Assembly: GCA_012295275.1 (NCBI GenBank)
Contig: CM022678.1
Span: 15,875,045 to 15,939,044 of the forward strand
From: Chrysomallon squamiferum
Lineage: Eukaryota; Mollusca; Gastropoda; Neomphalida; Peltospiridae
Direction: 5' to 3'
DNA length: 64,000 nucleotides
Part shown: positions 11,819-25,916 of the stretch, piece after piece
Layout of the letters: each line of letters opens with the position of its first letter
How positions within the stretch are numbered: the stretch's first letter is position 1
Notes under the pieces: model-generated
The model's input: only the letters and a program-made list of their open reading frames with translations
Databases searched by the model: none
What the model was told of the DNA's origin: nothing
Made by a program: the position numbers and the translations under genes

Positions 11819-13146
11819 ATGGATGATTGTGAGAAAAGAGTGATGCATCAGTTTCGCCATCGACTGGCTAATGAACTTGTGGTCACAGAAAACTTTCTCA
11901 GTGCCTTCTGTGAGAAAAATGTGCTTGATGAAGAGATGGCAGCTATTATTAAGGTAATAGTTTTTATAACATAGCTGAATATGTTAAAACAGTTCAATTA
12001 AAAACACATTTTTACTTATTATTGGTATATATGTGACAGGTCTTGTGTAGAACCTCCTAGAAAGATTTACTTTATCAGACAAAGTTTTATCTGAACTATT
12101 TTAAGAAATGATTATTTCTTCCTATATAAATATAGCCAAATCAGGCTTCCTTATATTTTCAATGCTAGTTTGTCATATTTCAGGACATCTGAAGGCTTCA
12201 AAATAAATGTTAAAAGGTGGGGTGTCATGTGTAGTCCACAATACGAAAAAATAAAAACAAAATCAAAAACAAAACAAACAAGAAAAACAACAAACACCTC
12301 ACATTTTTAGAAAGAAATAACCTATGATAATACTGTTATCATAAGCATTTAAAAAAATGTTTGTGCTCATTATTTAAATTTCAACCTTTTTCATGTTAAT
12401 CTTCACATGTGGATATTTATATAGTTTTTTTTCTAATTTTCTTTACTGAGCTGAATATTCCTTCATGAACTGCATCATGATTATCTCCAAGACATTTCAG
12501 ATATAAAAGTTCTTTCATTTCAAACATGTTCGAATGTTCAGTTTGTTAAGAAAATTTGATCACATATATACATTCTATTTCAGAATGAACCAAGCCTTGT
12601 ATCGCGAGCTCACAGGTTGATAGACATTTTACTTCGTCGTGGTTCCAAAATGTTCACAATTCTGCTGGACCTGCTACGCATCACAAACCCCTGGCTGGCC
12701 GAGAAAATGAAAATGTGTTACATAGAGGAGAAGAACAGAGAGACAAAGCTACGCATACAGTCACATGTTACTTCAGCAGGTGGGTCATCTGTTTTATTAG
12801 CTTTTTTAATTATTATTTTATTTATTTTGTTAATTTGTGTTGTTATTATTATTATTATTATTCAAAATTTGTTTTTAATTTATTACATTCTTAATGATTT
12901 TGTCAACAGAAGTGTAAAACTGAGCACATAGCTACTTAGCACAACCTACTCAGTCTGTCAAGTTTATTTTATTTTTCTTTCTTGCTATCAAAATAAAAAT
13001 AATAATTATTATTACTACTATTATTACTATTATTATTTTTATTGTTGTTGTTATTATTATTTTTATTACTATCGTAATTATTATCATCTTTATCCCTTTT
13101 TTCATCTTTCTTTTTATTAATATCATAATTATTATCATCTTTATAA

Positions 13147-13182
<36 letters not shown>

Positions 13183-14749
13183 AATTTCTCATCATCATTA
13201 GTCTTTACTGAATGGATTTGACCATGGTCTCACTCAGTATTTTTGAGGGACATTAAGAACTTACTGGTTTAATTAAACGCTCCTCAAATTTGTCAGTGTT
13301 CCTCAGAACTGTGGTGACACCCTAGTCAGACCCATGCAATAACTGTCACTTATTCGACAGCCTCCATTGAAGGAATCGGAGCAGTACGACACATCGACGA
13401 TGACATCAAAGACAGGGTAACTCACTACATCGACGGCAACTTCGCACATCTTTCAATCAACGACCAGCGAAGTCTAGAGAAGTGGGTGTCGGAGGAGGTT
13501 CAGCGTGAACGTCGGCGACACAACAATCGCAACAGAGGTTTCATCATGAAGGATGATGGTGTAGGGATCCCGGTTCAGATTATAATGAACAGCAAGGAAA
13601 TACAGACTGACACAACCATGAACGATTTACAGGTAAGAAAATGTGACTGATTTTTTTTCAGATAAGATGATAGGTAAGTGAGGTAACATATTTCAGAGAG
13701 AGCTATAAGTATTTTATGTTTCCAGGAAATAATCTTAAACGTTTTTGTTGGATTAGCATAAAGAGTTGAATGGTAAAGATTTTGGAATGTAAATTACAGT
13801 AATATTATTATGTTCATTTTGGCTTTTTACTTTTCTTTTTTCTTTCTTATTTATTTTCATTTATTATTATTATTATCATTTTTTATATATATATTTTTTT
13901 ATTAATTAAAGAATAGGTTTCAAAAAAAAAAAAAAAAAATATATGGCATATAAATTAATCATTTTTGTGAATTTATAACTTTCTTATATTTGGAATGATC
14001 AGTTTACTTAGAATCAACTAAGGATGATATAGGTGTGTTCAGCTTTTATTTGTTTTTCTCTTTTTAACCAACAGGAATTATATGAAGATCTAGCTATAAC
14101 CCTTCAAGGAACAGAATTTGATCAGGACACGGACGTCAGCTTCACACTCATCAAAGAGCAGATAGCAGAGATACTTGACCGCAATAACAAGATGGACCAG
14201 ATGTTCATGCAATGTCTTGACCGCTTTGATGACTACAATGACCGCTTCCGCCTGCCTCTTCCGGACCTGATTGACCAGCTGGTCATCAAGGAGAGAGAGG
14301 CACAGCTGTCGCTGACAGAAGAAAACAGAGTCAAACAGAAGATTATCATCGAGCGAGACTTTCTGGAGAAGCAGCTGAATAACCTGGAGGCGGAATTTGA
14401 CAATCTAATGGAAAAACACAGACACATTATGGTCAAGTCTCAAAGAATTCCTCTTCGCAGGCGCCAGGATACCAAGTACCTGCAGGTTAATGATAAAAAC
14501 CAGACTCTTCCTGACAACCAGGACATCAGTATAGGAACAGAGGACTCGTTTTCTCCAACCAGGAACAGAACTGCGACGTCACGGTACAGAACTAACCCTG
14601 CTACACGCTCGCCTGCAAAGCCTAGATGGGCGCAGAGTTCTCAAGGCAACATCAAAGTTCAGAAGTCATCATTTGAAACTTTAAAACCTGAGACGTCACA
14701 ATCAAAGTTAAGAAAACCTAAAGTATATACCCTGAAACATACTTCATAA
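11819..14749 (+). CDS. CARD / coiled-coil protein 1 (four coding exons)
   Basis: Exons at 11819-11953, 12584-12779, 13361-13632 and 14075-14749 join in phase 0, 1, 0 with GT-AG borders (GTAATA, GTGGGT, GTAAGA donors) to give 425 residues. Exons 1-2 (about residues 1-95) have the six-helix CARD pattern: an amphipathic first helix, LDEEMAAIIK, then HRLIDILLRRG and FTILLDLLRIT followed by LAEKM, matching the LTxEExxxI ... LLxxLxxKGxxAF ... LxxT ... LAxxL signature. CARDs mediate homotypic assembly of signalling complexes. Residues about 263-321 form a coiled coil rich in Glu/Lys/Leu. The last 100 residues are basic and Ser/Arg/Thr/Pro-rich, probably disordered. The layout (CARD then coiled coil) resembles the CARD9/CARD11 adaptor plan, but no vertebrate orthologue can be named. 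A paralogue with the same first intron lies just downstream. The 5' UTR and promoter were not defined. Confidence 0.82.
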
Positions 14750-17130
14750 CTTTCAAAACTTTTGTTTTTGACTTCTTCTTTATTATTATTATTATTATTA
14801 TCATTATCTAAATTTTTTTTTCTTTTTCTTTTTTTAGATATTCTAATATTGCATCACTTATATTTATTAAACATTTCTAAGAAAGAAATGAAATGAACTT
14901 TTTAACAAATTATGCTCAAATCTAAATAGTCAGATAAAAATGTGATATAAAATGTTAATTTTGTTTTAACGCAACATTCAGCATATGGATTGATGGATTT
15001 TAGTCAGACTCAACTGGTTTGGTTACTTGTTTCTAATTTAAGCTAAGTTCATGTGCTGGATTAAGCCATGGATTTATTCTAGATTGGAATGGATTTATAC
15101 CTTTAATGATCCACAGGTTTTTATGATGATTAAAAAGAGAGAATATATAAAACTATTCCAATACAAGAATTTGTTTTCAGAAGGACGGAATTTGAAATAA
15201 TAATTCTACATCATTAAGAAAAGAAACAAAAAGAAAAATTATCAAAAATATATGTTTCTGTTTACTAACAAGACTTGGATATTGAACAATTTGTTATTTT
15301 TCTGTTTCTGGAAGAGTTTATGAAACTTCTAACAAAGCTACATTAGTATTATTAATTGTCATTTCCTATTGAAGACATGCTTGCATATATCAATATATGT
15401 ACTGAGAGATCTTTACAAAAGTCCCACTGAACAAATAACAAATTGAACACTCTGTCAGCAAATGTATGAGTGTGAGTGAATACACCACTGTCAGTAAACA
15501 CTTAGCTGTTAAGCAATTCACCAATAAAAGTCAAACACACAGGGACTATGCCGGTAAATAAACCACGAGAGTTGTAAAACAGCCTTATAATTCTTTAACA
15601 CGAGGGCAGTTAATTTGTCGACTCACTTTGTGTGCAGGACAAATGTGAATCTCTGCCTGTTATTCAACAAGTGAATCCATGAAAGGCAAGTGACAGATAC
15701 CATAATTCTCTTTTCTATTGAAAACACAAGCAGCATTAGAAAAGCGTATTGCCAGGACAACGAGAAACAAAAGACTGGCTGAAAACAGAAGGAGGTTTGA
15801 CGGGTGGGCACTGCAAACTCACTCAGCTGTCCCTGTACCTGCAGGGATATATTTCAGCTTCATTTACACAGATTTGACAAAGATCAAAAGCCGACATAGA
15901 TATTCAAATGTAACATGGTGAACAGTGAATTTCATAATAATGGAATTTTTACTAATCCAGCTTAGTTGGAATTTCAGACGTTTTCTTAACCTGTAGTGCC
16001 ATGGATTTATGATGAGAACTTTTGCTTTTTTACTTACAATGTCTTAGATACCAAACTTGGTGACACATCTGACAAAATAATTTCTTTTTCCTAAAAAATG
16101 TCTTGGATACTGAAACATTTGTAATCTTTCTTCATCTGGAAGAGATTATAAAACTTCTCACAAACTGATATTTAATATTAAAAGAACTCGAAAATAAAAT
16201 AATGGAATTTATTCAGTAACATATTACTTTTTGTAACTTACTAATTAAAAATCTAAATGAAACAGACAGTGGAATGAATGTTAACATTATATTTCAAGTG
16301 TAAATCTAATTGTGCTTGGGACTCATCCATATGATTAGAAAATAGTTTTAGTTTTAACTGCCATCATCAGGCTGTGTGTATGTCCATTAAACTGTGAGTT
16401 ACTGAAAAAAGTGTTTTAAAGAACAGATTCATCAAACGAGTAAATTAATCTTCAATAACTGATTTTCAAACACAAACAGTGTGAGCAAATCCTGTAAAAA
16501 AGAAGGATATCACAAGACATAAAGTATGAAACATTCAACAACTGAAGTTGAAGACTAAGTTTAATATGCTTCGTTTAATATTGTTCTAGGAGGAATTCAA
16601 TTTATTATTTTTATAACAGGTAAGAATTTTGTTATATTAGATTTATATAATTAAGCAATCAAATGAGTAAACATAATATATTTTTAATGTAAATAGATTA
16701 CAAATCACTGGACTAGACAAATTAGGAACAAAATAACAATAATAATAATAATAAGTATCTATTTAAAGGGGGATGAAAACTTTTATTGTTATTAAATTGT
16801 ATACATATATTCTTATATGCATATAATATATATATATACATACACACACACACACACATATATATAGTTTACTGATATCTTGACAGATAGGTTATATTTT
16901 CTTTAAGTAGACTTCATGTGTGTCAAATCACACAGAAGCAATCTTGTCTCAAAAGTAAACACTTTCAACCTTTTATCAAAATAGCTGACATTTTTATTCA
17001 AGCAAATATGCAATAACTTATAAAATATTATCACACTCATCCTCATGTTATAGGTCATATATTTATTTATAGACTGCTCCTATTATGTTATATTACATTG
17101 TTAATGCAGGACACCTGAGATAAAGGAAAC
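14750..17130. other. Intergenic region between CARD genes
   Basis: Includes the 3' UTR of CARD gene 1. A short open stretch near 15718-15921 rich in Arg/Lys lacks a start codon and clear splice support, so it is left unannotated. A TA/CA tract lies at about 16820-16865. Nothing else was recognised. Confidence 0.5.
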
Positions 17131-17852
17131 ATGGACCCCAGAAAACAGGCCACTCTGCTTAATTACCACAAGGCCATACAAGATAGTGTGGATATTTACA
17201 AAATTTGGCCTGATATGGAATCTTTGTTTACAGAAAAGGAAAAACGTTCAATACAGGTAAAAATAGTCACTTTATTTTAAGTGTATTCTTGGTAACATAT
17301 ACAAATATTTCAAAATTAAGAAACTATTGGTATTTTTTAAAAATATATTTTAATATTTCCAAAAATATTGGGGATTTTGTTGCAAATGTCAGGTCTTAAA
17401 AATAAAGCCTAACAATAAACTAATGAGAAAGAGAAAAGGCTCACTTTGCAGAACAGATTATTCTCATTTTTATTTGCATTTACAATACAATTAACAAAAA
17501 TGACAACAATCAATAAAAAACCCCAAAATAAAACAGAAACATTTTTTATTATTAGCAAAAACTGGTAAGCAGTTTCAAATAAAGAGTTATTTAAACTGTA
17601 TGCATGTAAATTCTGATAAAATAAAAAAATATGCCAGTTTCTGTCACTTCCTTCTGTCAACAGTATTTGAATCCTTTTTTTTTGCAACATTTTTCTCAGT
17701 TATGAGTAAATTCTGTATTCTACATTAACACAGTAGTGGTATATTTAAATCTGTTATTGTAATGATTTATTAATAGTAATAATGAGAGACTGCTTAATGA
17801 GTCATTTATCTCTTTATCTTTATAGCTATCTCTCTAGCCATCCACCTGCCCC

Positions 17853-17885
<33 letters not shown>

Positions 17886-19802
17886 AGTCTATCTGTATCT
17901 TTTTATATTATTTCTATTTCTTTCTGTTTGTCATTCTATCACTCTATTACCTATCTTATATACCTACCTATATAATATCTAAGTATGTACCAGCCTATCT
18001 ACCTAACTGCCTGCCTGCCTATTTGTTTATTTATATATATCTTCCTACTTGCTTAACTATCTATATAATCTGTCTTTCTGCATATCTGTTAATCTACAAA
18101 TCTGTTTATCTATCTACCTATTTATAATCTATCTACTTTTCTATGAACCTATCTATCTATCTATCTACCTATCCATATAATCTATCTTCCTACTTATCTA
18201 TCTCTCTACCTACCTACAAACTATCTCTAGCTAATCTATAAGAATATAATCTTCTTATCTATCTATTTATCTGTCATTCTACCTATCTGTATATTACTAC
18301 CTTCCCTTCTATATTCTATCTTTCTCCTATTCTAAGTACCTACATACGTACCTTCCTACCCTCTCTCTCTCTCTACCTACCTACCTACCTCTCCCTCTCT
18401 CTCTCTCTCTCTAAATTTTGAGGTGTTATTTGTTGTAATCAGAGTCAGCAAGGAAAGGAGGAGATGAGGAAGTTTATAGAAGTACTGATAACTAAGGAAG
18501 ACAAGGCATTCGACACTCTGATACATGTACTACGTCGAAACTACCGCTGGCTCTCCACTCGACTACGACAAGGGCTCAAAGATGAGGAGAGAAGAGTTCT
18601 TCAAGCAGAAAAAGGTTTTGTGTTTATAGTATAACTCAATCCCTCCACCCCAAACTCTAAAATCTCTGCTCTATATAAATATTTTTATCTATTTATCATG
18701 ATAAGTATTATTAGTATGAAAGAAAGCTCTGAAACAGTTTTAGTTTGTTCAGGTTAAAAAAAGTAATAATATGAAAGAATGAATTTGACTTAAAAAATAT
18801 TATATCTAACAAGATCTTAATCCATCATAGCCAGGTAGATTGATGTACTTTGATTATTTTGATCTAGATATACATTATGAATGTAATCTTATTCTTATCA
18901 TAATTTTAGTGTATATATATATATTTTTTTTTCACTTTTAAATTAAATCAGTGTGGGAAAACAAAATGCGATGATAAAAAATAAATGAAAGCATTGGTTT
19001 ACCTTCCATTTAAATTTTTTCCTTTCTTTAAGATTGTCATTTTTCAAAATCTGTTAAGCTTTGAACAAAAATGATTATTTTCTCATTCTGAATTAGCTTT
19101 TTTTCTTCTTTTTTTTAGTTAATGTGTATGTGTGACTTTTCTCATCTAATTTTTTATTTTATCATCCAGCTTTATTTCTATTTTGCTTACAACTAAATCA
19201 TAGAATAGTTATGATGATTTTAAGACAACCAATAATCTGTTTTAATAGAAAAGCAATGACCTCCAAACAGCTACATTATATGTGTGTATGGGTGTGGGTG
19301 GGTGGATGCATGACTGTACATGTGTGTGTGCATACTTGTGTTTAATGTATGCATTATAGTCACTAGAACAAAAAGTTTTTGAATAACAAAGAAAAAAAGA
19401 AAGGATTTATTACTTTTTAAAACCGTCAAGTAAATTTCTGTTTTATTTCTCACTGCCTTATTGTTTTATTTGACTAGGCATTCGACAGAAGATAACACTA
19501 GCCCTTCTAACAGCGAGGATCTCCGAGCGGCAGAAAGAGGAGATAACTATGCGAGTGTCTCACGTGATGAAGCAAGAGCTGAATGACCGGGCCCTGCGGG
19601 TCAGTATTCCTGACCACGAGGCAGCAGCGGAGCTGGAGAGTGCCAACAAGAGACTGAAGAAAATTATCAACGAGGAGCTGGATCCAATGCTTTATGGAAG
19701 AAGTAAACAGTTTAATTTCAAATTATCATTCTGATGCACTAGTTCAAATCATATGCCTTGTTCATATGTACTGACTGGTGTGTTTTTAGGTTTATAATTA
19801 TT

Positions 19803-19850
<48 letters not shown>

Positions 19851-21606
19851 TGAGGGCTTTGAAGGTGTGGATATTTGAATACTTGTTAATATGCCTATTC
19901 TTTCCAATTTCAACCATATGTTTATCAAACAATGTTTTTTTCTGCCTACGGGGAAAGTACACATTCCATGATTATTTAATCACTCTAGAGAGGTGCTAGT
20001 GGCTTGGTTCTCTTACAAAATAATAAGTGTAATACCAAAATGTCAACTGTCATTATACAGTTGTATTGTTGGATTTTTTTTTAAAATTGTATTAATGTAT
20101 TTAATTTGTTATTGTAAATAAATATTTAACTGTTATCTCTTTATGTGCATAGAACAGACATGTAGAATAGACTCATTAAGTTTAACATTTAACAAATATA
20201 ATATTTAATAAATGTTAAAAACAAACATTTCTTTAAAACAAAAATATGTTAAGGGAGAACTTAATTTTGTTTCTTTTGTTTACAAAGATATATAATCAAA
20301 ACAATTGTCAAACTTGTGTACTTATTAATTAGACTGTTTTGTTTTGCTAGTTCACGAGACAGACCTGTCAAACAGTGAGATAGATGAAGCCATTAAGAAG
20401 CTACATACCATGCTGGTTGAGATGAATGTCATACAAGACGTCTATGACAAAATGGGCTTACACACGGTTCATGGTGGAAGCAGACACATGCCATACTTAC
20501 TGCGACAGAAGATTGAAGAGACTCTGACAAAAATCATTCTACTGGAGAAAGAGAAAAAAGAACTGGCTAAAGAGAAAGCTGAGCTATCGAGAGAAAAGAA
20601 TGAACAGCATCAGGAGCTGACCAGCCTGGAAACAGAGAACCGAAGTCTTGAACTGCAAAACCAAAATCTCAGTTCCGACAGAGAGAAGCTAGAGGAAGCT
20701 GTAAGGAAGACGTCAATACTCCGCGACAGTCTTGAGATTGAAAGAAGAAAGCTTGAAGACCAAAACGTCTGGATGGAATCGATGCTGGATAACTTGGAAG
20801 GTGAAAACCAAAACTATGTACTCAAAAACAAGAGACTGCTTGAAATCAATCAGAAGCTCACGAGAGATATACAGAAGATAGCCGGAGAGAACGAACAGCT
20901 CAGACGAGAAATACAAGCTTACTACAGCAATGATGGAAGAATCAAACTGCAGCATGACAACAAAATGTTAGCTGAAGCAAACACCAAACTGAACGCTGAG
21001 CTTGGAAGAGTTGACAGTGAGAAACGTCAGCTGATGATAAAGAATCAGAAAATGGAATATGAAAATGAAAGCCTGAAAGAACAGAAGAGAAGGCTGTTGA
21101 TAGAGAAACGTAAATACTGGCAAGAAAATCAGTTCCTGAAAACAGAGGCCAAGAGATTGGCTGTTGGCAGATGTCAGGCTGATAAGCTACCAGCTATCAA
21201 AGATCTCAGTCGAAGTCGAATGAGTGTAAGATTTTCTGATTCATACGACAACATGGAAGATGGTAAAAAATCAGCCAGATCTCGCAGGTCTTCCAGAAGT
21301 AACAAAAGTACAACACCAGGTGGCAGAATGTCGAGCAGACGTCGCTCGCCCAGTCCAGTTGACAGGAAGACCAACGCAACACCGACATCAGTGAGAAATG
21401 GAAGTGACCAAAAACGCACCAAGAGCTTGGACTCGACCAGAACCAACTCTTTTCACAATGCTGCAAACGGACAACGGTCAAGAGAAGAAAGCAAACAGGA
21501 TGTGGACGAGAGAAACGAGTCAAAGAGACGAGCATCGGTGTACGACTACAGAAGAGCAGTAGAGCATCATAACAAATACTCTGTGAGGAAGACGTATCTT
21601 GCATAA
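17131..21606 (+). CDS. CARD / long coiled-coil protein 2 (four coding exons)
   Basis: Exons at 17131-17256, 18443-18614, 19478-19702 and 20351-21606 join in phases 0, 1, 1 and give 592 residues. An acceptor 6 bp later at 18449 would also keep frame. Residues 1-95 are a clear CARD: LLNYHKAIQDSVDIYKIW, then LFTEKEKRSI, then MRKFIEVLITKEDKAFDTLI, then LRRNYRWLSTRLRQG. Residues about 155-215 contain an LDPMLYG module also found, altered, in the gene at 25917-28444. Residues about 226-444 are one long coiled coil; the final 150 are Arg/Ser-rich. The first intron falls after codon 42 in phase 0, as in CARD gene 1 (codon 45, phase 0), and the second is phase 1 in both, so these are tandem paralogues. 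AATAAA at 21997-22002 is a candidate poly-A signal. A role as a CARD adaptor or scaffold is inferred from domains. Confidence 0.84.
17850..18412 (+). repeat. Degenerate CTAT/CCTA/CTGT tetranucleotide array
   Basis: More than 500 bp of pyrimidine-rich tetranucleotide repeats (CTGT, CTAT, CCTA, then CT) lies in intron 1 of CARD gene 2 and ends about 30 bp before the exon 2 acceptor. It may serve as an extended polypyrimidine tract. Confidence 0.9.
19804..19850 (+). repeat. (GT)n microsatellite in intron 3 of CARD gene 2
   Basis: GT dinucleotide tract of about 20 units, about 100 bp after the exon 3 donor. Confidence 0.9.
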
Positions 21607-21716
21607 ACACCTTGTTCAGTGGGAAATTATTTCTGTATCTTTGCTCACATAGTTAAATAGACAAATACAATTAAGATCATAAATATGTATGTAAAGATGT
21701 ACCAAATAACACACAT

Positions 21717-21719
<3 letters not shown>

Positions 21720-21764
<45 letters not shown>
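21720..21764. repeat. (CA)n microsatellite
   Basis: Uninterrupted CA tract in the 3' UTR of CARD gene 2, before the AATAAA at 21997. Confidence 0.95.
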
Positions 21765-21766
<2 letters not shown>

Positions 21767-23330
21767 ACATATGTACAAGTATTGATAACACACTTTAAGG
21801 CCTACAAATACATACAATATATCTGTAATGATATAATAAATGAAACACACACACAAACACTCACACACACACAGACAGACAGACACACACACACATACAC
21901 ACACACCACAAACAAAAACAAACATATACAAATAACCCTTTCACTCATATTTACAAATTAGTGACTAATTTTAAGTCAAATAATGTCATCTGTCATAATA
22001 AAGTGTTTGTCTGTAACATGTTACAGTTCATTTATTCAGTAGAAGAATGACTCAAAGCACAATTATAATATTACATAACACCCATAATATTTATACCAGA
22101 CTGTAGGTGTCAGCTAAACAAATTTATTTTTAATATGAACAGATTTTATATATAAATTATGTATTTATAATTTATTATTGATTTATTATTAGTATCATAC
22201 TCAGAAATTAGTAGTGACAGATTACTAAAAAAAAATTAAAACATGCATCAGATTCATCTGTGATTAACACAATTCTGCTTAATACAATATTAAATATTGT
22301 TGAAAAACTAATGTTATGATTCACTATATCTAATATGCAGCTTATGATAAAATTATAGTAATGTTTCTGCACACATCATTTAGTTCTGTTTGATAAAATA
22401 ATTTAGTAAAATTATTTAATATAAAGTTATAACTGAAACAAAACTGGCACTAACTACTGATTTTTATTGTCTAGAATGCTAAATGTAGTCACCAGGATAT
22501 AGAGAATATATAAAAAATGGGATACATGCTCATGATAATATAACTTTCAGTAACAAATTAATTTTATTATAATTAAAAAAAAGATAAAAAAGAGAAGAAA
22601 AACACATTATATAAAATAAGAATTCATTTACAAAATTATTAAACATTATGAATATTTAAAAAAAATAATAATAATAATGGCAAAAAAGAAAATTTCATTT
22701 CATACCTAGAATTTTAAATACATTTTGAATATAATTGGGGTTTGATTATTTATACTTTTTTCAGACTAACAAATAAATGAAAAAAGTTAATAAATTTAAT
22801 TCACTATTGGCAAAAAGGAATTAATACAGCATTTTAATATTTATTATGAACATACTTATACAGCAGGTTATGAAATAAAAACTATGGAATTTAAATAATA
22901 GTTTTAATTTATTTAATTTATTTTATTTCTTTAAATATGAAATTTTAATAACTGTTTTAATATATTTTATTTCTTTTTTTATATATATATATATATAATT
23001 AAAAAATAATAATAATTTACTTAATTATTCTCTTGAAATGTTGTCAGAATGAAAATTTCAAAAATTTAAAATTTTAAAAAAGCAATGGAAGTACAATTAT
23101 GCACCAGAGAGTAGTATATATTTTTTAATATAGATAATTTACATAGATTAACTGTGATATATCCATGTGCCAAACTGTGTAAATTGTATTAGTGAATAAA
23201 AGCAATATTAAATTATTTTTGTTTTTCTTATTTTTAACATGTGTGTATATGTGTGTGTGTGTGTACCTATATATATATATATATATATGTATGTATACAA
23301 TTTTTATTTTTATTTAAACAGTTTGATCAT

Positions 23331-23333
<3 letters not shown>

Positions 23334-23410
<77 letters not shown>
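23334..23410. repeat. (CT)n microsatellite
   Basis: CT tract of nearly 40 units with one TTT interruption. Confidence 0.95.
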
Positions 23411-24879
23411 GTCTGTGTGTTGGCTTTGAATAAACAGCTAATTTGGGTTATATCTATCCTTATACCTATATTAAAAAAAGAGTGCATGGAAGCTGGATTA
23501 AGCAGTATGCTAGTAGATTAAAATATCAAAAGCTGTATATAGGTTATAAACTACACTGGAAATATTAATTCTGTTTCAGCATGGGCCATTCACTCTGTGT
23601 GCTTATTATAAATCCATACAACTGGTGTAAATCTGAGTTTTAATTATTTTATTTCAAAATCTATTTATCCTAAAGCAAATGTCTTTTTGATTTGCACATT
23701 ATATGTGATTTGTCATTAAAACAAAACTATTAAGAAAGAAAGAAAGGAAAGCAGAAAAAATATTGTGTAATTATTTTGTTCCATGGAACTTTGTATTCAC
23801 AGAAATAAAAGTAAAATCATGATTATTATATAAATATAGTTTACCATTCCTTATTTTAAAAGATACAACTGGATTATGATTTCAGTGATTAAAAAAAATA
23901 GATTTTTTTTTTTTTTTTTTTCTGGCATGAATAAAAATATTTATCAAAATAAAAAAAGGATGCAACAATTAAATGATGTATCAGTTTAACAGTTCAGAAA
24001 TTAAATTTTTTACAATATGAATAGTATTCAGCTAACTTGAGGAATCTGTTTGAAAAAACTTAAGAAAGTTATTTCTTGTTGTTATTATTCGTTCATTCAT
24101 TCATTTATTTTATGCCTGTGAGATATTATTACTTTTTTTATCTCATTTTTATGTTATTTTTGAGGTTTATAGAATATTTCTTTTCTTTATTTTCTGCAGT
24201 CATAACCTGAACATTTCTGAAACAGGTCTCATAACAGAAAATGATTTTATCATTAGTTTCATTTTACATTATTTAAAATTATATAAATGTCACATATCAC
24301 AAAAGGTTCAACACAAGTGTATACTGACAATGATGTAACTAATTTCTATGGTTTAAAATTTAAAAAAATATAATGTAATATAAAGTCTATGAGAACTGGG
24401 TGGATCTGATAATATACTGAAAATATCAGTCAGTATATTAATGTAAAAATAATTCCAATCAGAAAAATGTTATGGTCAAAGTAAATGAAAAGTTTGCATT
24501 CATCTGTCATGTACCTACTGCCATGACTTTCTGATGGTTAAAAAAGAGGCCCATTCAAGGCAATTAATAAATTTTAATTACAATAATAATGTTAATTTTT
24601 TTTTTTCCTTTTTCTTTCAACAACTGTCATGCTGCAAAAACAAATTTATATATACCCTAAAACAATTTTTAATGTTTACTATTTTACACACTCTTCATAT
24701 TTTCAACTGTGCTCATAAAACAAATTTATAAGTGCACTTGGAATCCTTAATAGGCCTCTGCTGGAGCAATAGATATATCAGTTAATGATTTTAAATGTAC
24801 TTATGTAAACTTCATGCCATAGCCTACACCTAGTAGCAACTAATCAACAAATAATCGACAGACCTGTTTTATTTGTTAC

Positions 24880-24969
24880 CTGGGAAATACAGGTGTGACA
24901 ACTTTGAGAATGTTACTGAACTCTGTTCTTGAGTTTCATTTAACATCTCCTCATGTTGTCTTCAAGAAG
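24880..24969 (+). other. Possible 5' exon of the third coiled-coil gene
   Basis: A GC-richer stretch ends in AAGAAG followed by a good donor (GTAAGT). The next good acceptor, TTCTTGGTCAG at 25906, lies 10 bp before the start codon of the downstream gene. The short ATG frame in this exon does not continue in phase with that start, so the exon would be 5' UTR with a small upstream frame. Its 5' limit is a guess. Confidence 0.35.
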
Positions 24970-25916
24970 GTAAGTAATTTTTACTTACTTTATTATTATT
25001 ATTATTATTATTATTATGTAGATATAAATATTGTAAATATGTTTTTCTTACTTTATAAATATATGACAATTGTCACCTTATTATTATTATTATTATAATG
25101 GAGATATAAATATTGTGAATATGTTTTTCTCACTTTATAAATATGTAAATAAGTTTTCCTTACTTTATTATTTAGAAAACATTATAAAAATTGTGAATTT
25201 CTTCCTTTTGTAATTTTTACAAATGTCATTTTATTGAACATAAATTTGGATATTGTTTTGGTTGAATTATTATAAAATGTGGTACTCATTTTTTCTGAAA
25301 ATTTTACAAACAGAGAAAAAAGAATTATTTCAATATAAAAAACCAATACATTTTATTATTAAATTGATATGAGTAATAGTTGTTTAATATTTGATGTTAA
25401 TTTCTTTTTAATTTTGATAAATATTATTATTACAAGAAAAAGATTATTATTATTATAATTATTTGGGATCAGTACATAAAATTAGCATGAATTCAAAAAT
25501 TTAATTCATATTATTGGAAATTGTTTTCTTAACAGTTTAAAATATGAAACACTCCATTTGTATTCATCCATGCAATTTTTTCTAAAGATACTTTTTACAC
25601 AGAAATAAATAAATGAAACACTTAAACTTGAAATGGAAATTAAATTAGATGTTGAGAAAGAAATCTTTATGCAGATATTTACTGTGATACTTTAGCATAT
25701 TGCAAAAAACAAAAAAAAAAAAAAATAATAGAAATAAAATAATAATAATAAGAATTAGAAGAAGAATTTAAATATTTTATAACTGTAAGTTTTTTATCTG
25801 ACTGAATCTCCTAATATTAAATTTATTTTATTTATTTATTTATTATTATTATTATTATTTGTTTTTTATTATTATTATTATTATTATTTTGGTTTTTCTT
25901 GGTCAGTTTATACAAC

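Larger units (their letters stand above)
21607..25916. other. Intergenic region upstream of the third coiled-coil gene
   Basis: AT-rich DNA with CA (21720-21764) and CT (about 23334-23410) microsatellites. I looked for CARD-type exons ahead of the third coiled-coil gene and saw none. A possible 5' exon ends at 24969. Confidence 0.5.

Noticed and set aside
15718-15921. Open frame with a Lys/Arg-rich start downstream of CARD gene 1
   Set aside because: No ATG start, no convincing splice sites, and base composition like the flanks; probably 3' UTR.
21174-21610. Two minus-strand open frames of 90 and 134 codons
   Set aside because: They lie antisense to the last coding exon of CARD gene 2 and are its complement in other frames.
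24895-25098. Coding start for the third coiled-coil gene at 24895
   Set aside because: Joining the donor at 24969 to the acceptor at 25906 gives a stop within a few codons in that frame; the stretch can only be 5' UTR.
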